From assembly GCF_900177485.1 (NCBI RefSeq), contig NZ_LT840186.1, positions 62,001 through 126,000 on the forward strand: a stretch of 64,000 bases of DNA, read 5' to 3'. The position numbers and the translations under genes are program-made. This DNA comes from Candidatus Pelagibacter sp. HIMB1321. Its GTDB lineage: Bacteria; Pseudomonadota; Alphaproteobacteria; Pelagibacterales; Pelagibacteraceae. A model generated the notes under the pieces. That model was not told the DNA's origin. It did not search any database and saw only the letters and a list, made by a program, of their open reading frames with translations. This document shows positions 60,465 through 64,000 of the stretch, one piece after another; position 1 is the stretch's first letter, and each line of letters opens with the position of its first letter.

Positions 60465-61454
60465 TTATCTGCCAATAGCTGCCATTTTTTCAACTGAAAT
60501 TCTGGCTTTATCAATGGTTTCTTTGTCCATTATTATTTCACCAGTTTCGTTTTCTAAGCAATCTAATATCTTTGGGAGAGTAATTTTTTTCATGTGCGGG
60601 CACATATTACATGGTTTTATAAATTCAACATTAGGATTTTCTACTTGTATATTATCACTCATTGAACATTCAGTGACCATCATTACTTTTTTAGGCTGAT
60701 TGTCTTTAACATAACTAATCATACCAGACGTTGAGCCAGCAAAGTCACTTACTTCTATTACATCTGGTGGACATTCAGGGTGAGCAATAATTTTTATACC
60801 TGGATTATTTAATCTTATGTCTTCAATTTCTTTTTTATTGAATTGGTCATGAACAACACAAATTCCTTTCCATGAAATAATCTCAACGTCAGTTTGAGAT
60901 GCAACATATTTAGCAAGATAATCATCTGGAAGAAATATTACTTTTTTTACACCAAGAGATTTCACAATTTTTACGGCATTAGCTGAAGTGCAACAAACAT
61001 CTGTTTCAGCTTTTACTTCTGCTGAAGTATTTACATAAGAAACAACTGGCACCCCAGGATATTTTTCTTTCAATAATCTTACATCTTTACCTGTAATTGA
61101 AGATGACAATGAACAGCCTGCATTCATATCTGGTAGCAGAACTTTTTTACTTGGGCTCATTAATTTTGCTGTTTCAGCCATAAAATGAACTCCTGCCATT
61201 AATATTATATCTGCTGAGGTTTTTGATGCTTCAATAGCTAGAGCTAGAGAATCTGCAGAAAAATCAGCTACCCCATGATAAATTTCAGGTGTTTGATAAT
61301 TATGAGCGAGTATTATTGCGTTTTTTTGCTTTTTAAGTTTATTAATTTTATCAATGTAAGGAGCATGCACTAACCATTCTATTTCAGGCATAACCTTTGA
61401 AATTTTTTGATAAATATGGTCAGTTGATCGTTTTACGTCCTGTGTAAATTCCAT
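60465..61454 (-). CDS. nadA: Quinolinate synthase
   Basis: NadA condenses iminoaspartate with dihydroxyacetone phosphate to quinolinate. It is a 4Fe-4S protein, about 329 residues from the ATG at 61454. Three conserved cysteine sites are present: MNAGCSLS, a central one in the CCTSANAVK area, and PCNMCPHM near the end. The substrate-binding LAHNYQTPEIYHGVADFSADSL is intact. A TTG five codons earlier (61469) would extend it slightly; the ATG is preferred. It forms an operon with nadC. Confidence 0.95.
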   Translation of the reverse strand: MEFTQDVKRSTDHIYQKISKVMPEIEWLVHAPYIDKINKLKKQKNAIILAHNYQTPEIYHGVADFSADSLALAIEASKTSADIILMAGVHFMAETAKLMSPSKKVLLPDMNAGCSLSSSITGKDVRLLKEKYPGVPVVSYVNTSAEVKAETDVCCTSANAVKIVKSLGVKKVIFLPDDYLAKYVASQTDVEIISWKGICVVHDQFNKKEIEDIRLNNPGIKIIAHPECPPDVIEVSDFAGSTSGMISYVKDNQPKKVMMVTECSMSDNIQVENPNVEFIKPCNMCPHMKKITLPKILDCLENETGEIIMDKETIDKARISVEKMAAIGR

Positions 61455-61509
61455 ATCATTATTTACCAATTTGAAAGATAGAAGTCATTCATTTATTATG
61501 AGACATATT

Positions 61510-61595
61510 GCGGTCGTGCTGAAATTGGTAGACAGGCACGGTTGAGGGCCGTGTGGACTTAGTCCATGAGAGTTCGAGTCTCTCCGACCGCACCA
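61510..61595 (+). tRNA. tRNA-Leu (anticodon GAG)
   Basis: This is a class II tRNA with a long variable arm. The acceptor GCGGTCG/CGACCGC is perfect. The anticodon stem CACGG/CCGTG holds the loop TTGAGGG with anticodon GAG, reading CUC/CUU leucine codons. The variable arm TGGACTTAGTCCAT forms its own hairpin, the T-arm is GAGAG-TTCGAGT-CTCTC, and CCA is encoded. It stands alone between nadA (divergent) and ygfZ (convergent, 8 bases away). Confidence 0.95.
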
Positions 61596-61603
61596 ATTAA
61601 TGA

Positions 61604-62494
61604 TCATTTATCAATCCAATCAGGTTTCTTGATACTTATCGATGCTTCTTTTGTTGTGAATTTTGAACTCTGATCAAAATTTTTATCTAAATACTTTATA
61701 AGAGCAAAAGGATATTCGCTTTCAATTAAAACTTTTCCAATTTCAATTTCATTACTAAAAATACTTTCACCTTCATATAATTTTCCCTCAATTATATTAA
61801 TTGGTAATAATCTTTTAGAAAGTTTATTTTTTAATTTAATTCTTGCTGTATTTTCCTGGCCAACATAACAACCCTTTTTAAAATCTATTCCATTTAATTC
61901 ATCGTAGTTACACTCAATTCCAAAAAGTTTGTTTTGTAATTTATTTAAGTTCTTTGGAACTATTCCTAGTTTGTGACTGTGAGAATAATACTCTTCTATA
62001 TTTGCATTTTTTAAATCTAGTTTTTTTAGAGATAGATATAGCTTTTCTAAGTTTATTATTAATCTTGCTCCTAAATTTTTATTTCTTGGATCTAATAAAA
62101 CAGAATCCTCTCTATATTTCAAGGTGTAACCCTCAATATCTTGAGCTTTTTCTAAAGTTAAAAATTTTTGGTAAGATAATGCAGTTACAACAAATTCATT
62201 ACTTAAATCTAAAATTTCAATTTTAGATCTCAGTTTATAAACATTTAATTGTTTAAATAGTTCTTTGCTTTGATCTTTTTCGCAATCAATAAAAAAACCT
62301 GATTTATGTTTTATGATTATGAAATCAAATAAAAACTTTCCCTGAGGAGATAATAATGATCCAAAACAACTATTATCATCGCTTACTTTTTTAATATCAT
62401 TGGTTATTAAGTTTTGAAGAAAGTCTTTTACATCTTCGCCAGTTACATAAAGAACTGCTCTGTCTTTTAAAATATATACTTTATTAATATTCAT
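61604..62494 (-). CDS. ygfZ: YgfZ/IBA57 folate-binding iron-sulfur cluster protein
   Basis: This 296-residue protein resembles the T-protein of the glycine cleavage system. It has the YgfZ signature KGCYVGQENTARIK (about 208-221) with the essential cysteine. YgfZ and mitochondrial IBA57 help assemble or repair certain Fe-S enzymes in a folate-dependent way. The N-terminal region with VTGEDVKDFLQNLITNDIK fits the family. It is divergent from the dihydroorotase across 43 bases. Confidence 0.9.
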   Translation of the reverse strand: MNINKVYILKDRAVLYVTGEDVKDFLQNLITNDIKKVSDDNSCFGSLLSPQGKFLFDFIIIKHKSGFFIDCEKDQSKELFKQLNVYKLRSKIEILDLSNEFVVTALSYQKFLTLEKAQDIEGYTLKYREDSVLLDPRNKNLGARLIINLEKLYLSLKKLDLKNANIEEYYSHSHKLGIVPKNLNKLQNKLFGIECNYDELNGIDFKKGCYVGQENTARIKLKNKLSKRLLPINIIEGKLYEGESIFSNEIEIGKVLIESEYPFALIKYLDKNFDQSSKFTTKEASISIKKPDWIDK

Positions 62495-62537
62495 AATTGA
62501 TTGAATGCTTAATTTAATATAGTAACTTTTCTACTAA

Positions 62538-63845
62538 ATGACAGATCTTATAATTAAAAATGGTAACTGTTTTATTGATAACAACCTAGTCAATACAGAC
62601 ATTGCTATTAAAGATAAAAAAATTTTAAAAATTGGTAAAAATCTTGGGGATGCAAAAGATATTATTGATGCTAGTGGTCTCACAGTTTTACCTGGATGTA
62701 TAGATACACAGACTCATTTTAGAGAACCAGGTTCAACAGATACAGAAGATTTACATTCTGGAAGTAGAGCTGCAATCGCTGGTGGTATTACTTCAGTTTT
62801 TGAAATGCCAAATACTAATCCACCAACATCTAACATGAAAGAGTTTCAAAGAAAATTAGATTTAGCTAAAGATAGAATGTATTGTAATTACGCTTTCTAT
62901 TTTGGTGCAACAGCAGATAATGCCAAAGATTTGGCAAGTTTAGTTGGTTTAGAAGGTTGTTGTGGCATCAAACTTTTTGCAGGCTCCTCAACAGGCAATT
63001 TATTAGTTGCTGAAGAAAATGACATAGAAAAGGTTTTTCAGAATGCCTCAAAAGTTATTGCAGTCCATTCTGAGGATGAAGAAATTTTAAATAGAAATAA
63101 AAAACTTATTAAAGAAAGTGAAGTTCATACCCATCCAGTTTGGAGAAGTGATGAATGTGCAATATCTTCAACAAGAAGAATTGTAAGAATTGCTGAAAGA
63201 TATAAGAAAAAAGCACATATTTTGCATGTAACTACCAAGCAGGAAATAGATTTTCTATCTCAACACAAAGGCAATATTACTTTTGAAATTACACCTCAGC
63301 ATCTAACAATTTATGCGCCAGATTGTTATGATAAGCTTGGAACCTATGCTCAAATGAATCCACCCTTAAGAGATAAATCTCATTATGATCGATTATGGTA
63401 TGGAGTAAAAAATAATCTAAATGATACGATCGGCTCTGATCACGCGCCTCATTTAAAAGAAAATAAAGAAAAAACTTATCCCAACTCTCCCTCAGGAATG
63501 CCAGGGGTACAAACTTTAATGCCTGTTATGTTAAATCATGTAAATGATGGAAAGTTGACACTCTCACAGCTTGTAAAACTTGTTTGCGAAAATCCAGTAA
63601 AAATTTTTGGTATTCAAAATAAAGGTTTTATCAAAGAGCAATATGATGCTGATTTCACAATTATTGATATGAATAAAACTATAGAAATAAAAAATGAAAA
63701 TATTGAGAGTAAATGTGGCTGGTCTCCATTTAATGGTTTTAAATTTAAAGGAACTCCAGTCTCAACAATAATTGGTGGAACAGTTAAAATGAAAGATGGT
63801 AAAATTTTAGGCGACCCAGAAGGAAAACCGTTAAAGTTTAATTAA
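62538..63845 (+). CDS. pyrC: Dihydroorotase (class I amidohydrolase)
   Basis: This 435-residue zinc amidohydrolase closes carbamoyl aspartate to dihydroorotate. The first metal pair is in TQTHFREPGSTDTED, and the carbamylated lysine lies in CGIKLFAGSSTGN. The His sites follow in AVHSEDEEI and HILHVTTKQ, and the catalytic Asp in GSDHAPH. The NSPSGMPGVQT segment is typical of bacterial PyrC class I, although allantoinase and hydantoinase share much of this layout. It fits pyrimidine synthesis together with carAB. Its stop overlaps the convergent SMR gene by 8 bases. Confidence 0.88.
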   Translation: MTDLIIKNGNCFIDNNLVNTDIAIKDKKILKIGKNLGDAKDIIDASGLTVLPGCIDTQTHFREPGSTDTEDLHSGSRAAIAGGITSVFEMPNTNPPTSNMKEFQRKLDLAKDRMYCNYAFYFGATADNAKDLASLVGLEGCCGIKLFAGSSTGNLLVAEENDIEKVFQNASKVIAVHSEDEEILNRNKKLIKESEVHTHPVWRSDECAISSTRRIVRIAERYKKKAHILHVTTKQEIDFLSQHKGNITFEITPQHLTIYAPDCYDKLGTYAQMNPPLRDKSHYDRLWYGVKNNLNDTIGSDHAPHLKENKEKTYPNSPSGMPGVQTLMPVMLNHVNDGKLTLSQLVKLVCENPVKIFGIQNKGFIKEQYDADFTIIDMNKTIEIKNENIESKCGWSPFNGFKFKGTPVSTIIGGTVKMKDGKILGDPEGKPLKFN

Positions 63846-64000
63846 TTTTTCCTGTAAAACTATTAACAAGTATAACTCCAACAACTATCAAAAACATCCC
63901 AACAATTGCCTGCCAGGCCAAAGTTTGTTTAAAAAATATATATCCTAAAATAGCAATTGTAAAAATCCCAAGTCCACTCCACGTAGCATAAACAATTGCA
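63838..64000 (-). CDS. Small multidrug resistance (SMR) family transporter, C-terminal part (partial)
   Basis: The minus strand at the right edge encodes the last 53 residues or so of an EmrE-like protein, ending at a TAA (63838-63840). The visible AIVYATWSGLGIF matches the conserved third-helix motif AxAYAxWxGxG of SMR proteins, and the final helix (about VGMFLIVVGVILVNSF) follows. These proteins are dual-topology drug or guanidinium exporters of about 105 residues. The N-terminal half with the essential glutamate lies outside the window, so the substrate class cannot be judged. Confidence 0.85.
   Translation of the reverse strand, partial: AIVYATWSGLGIFTIAILGYIFFKQTLAWQAIVGMFLIVVGVILVNSFTGKIN

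Overview
The window is a very AT-rich, almost gap-free bacterial chromosome segment. The gene families, the short spacers and the frequent 1-4 bp start/stop overlaps point to an alphaproteobacterium of the SAR11 clade (Pelagibacterales). Supporting signs are an alphaproteobacterial cytochrome c1 tail, the lgt-midA-pgeF-prs-rplY-pth-ychF order, an alpha-type DnaG with altered zinc ligands, an ELM1-family protein, and a dcw cluster continuing into lpxC-bamD-ligA. I see no transposon, prophage, integrase or CRISPR array. This is core genome.

Layout. 1-227: end of cytochrome c1. 204-6119 (minus): lgt, midA, pgeF, prs, rplY, pth, ychF. 6170-8806: ubiK (plus), then a minus-strand marR / ompR-like / envZ-like regulatory operon. 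8875-9756: ilvE. 9753-15492 (minus): uvrB, a pteridine-reductase-like SDR, folB, uvrC, pgsA. 15529-19288: aspC (plus), trxB (minus), then ELM1-family and 2OG-Fe(II) oxygenase genes (plus). 19291-23908 (minus): carA, carB and a 73-residue membrane protein. 24036-28381 (plus): yqeY, dnaG, rpoD, tRNA-Val(GAC), tRNA(CAT). 28392-30277 (minus): mlaA, mlaC and a membrane protein of unknown role. 30343-31477 (plus): AmpD/AmiD-type amidase and RNase P RNA. 31667-52579 (plus): the division and cell-wall (dcw) supercluster. 52562-56289 (minus): uvrD and an M24 aminopeptidase. 56319-64000: AsmA-like protein, fumC, MazG-like protein, nadA-nadC, tRNA-Leu(GAG), ygfZ, dihydroorotase, and the end of an SMR transporter.

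The most distinctive region is the dcw cluster: mraZ-ftsZ-rsmH-ftsL-ftsI-murE::murF-mraY-murD-ftsW-murG-murC-murB-ddl-ftsQ-(short FtsA-like)-lpxC-bamD-ligA. ftsZ has left its usual place after ftsA and sits second. murE and murF are one reading frame. The gene between ftsQ and lpxC, where ftsA belongs, encodes only 232 residues. It looks like an FtsA stripped of its ATPase half, keeping a 1C-like region and a C-terminal amphipathic membrane helix. A TTGACA-17-TATATT promoter in front of mraZ overlaps three TGGGN boxes at 10-bp spacing, an MraZ autoregulation arrangement.

Other points worth attention are a PTR1-like reductase beside folB, a tRNA-Val(GAC) with abnormal D- and T-loops directly behind rpoD, stacked inverted repeats in the carAB leader, an MlaA without a lipobox, and convergent gene ends that nearly all touch or overlap.
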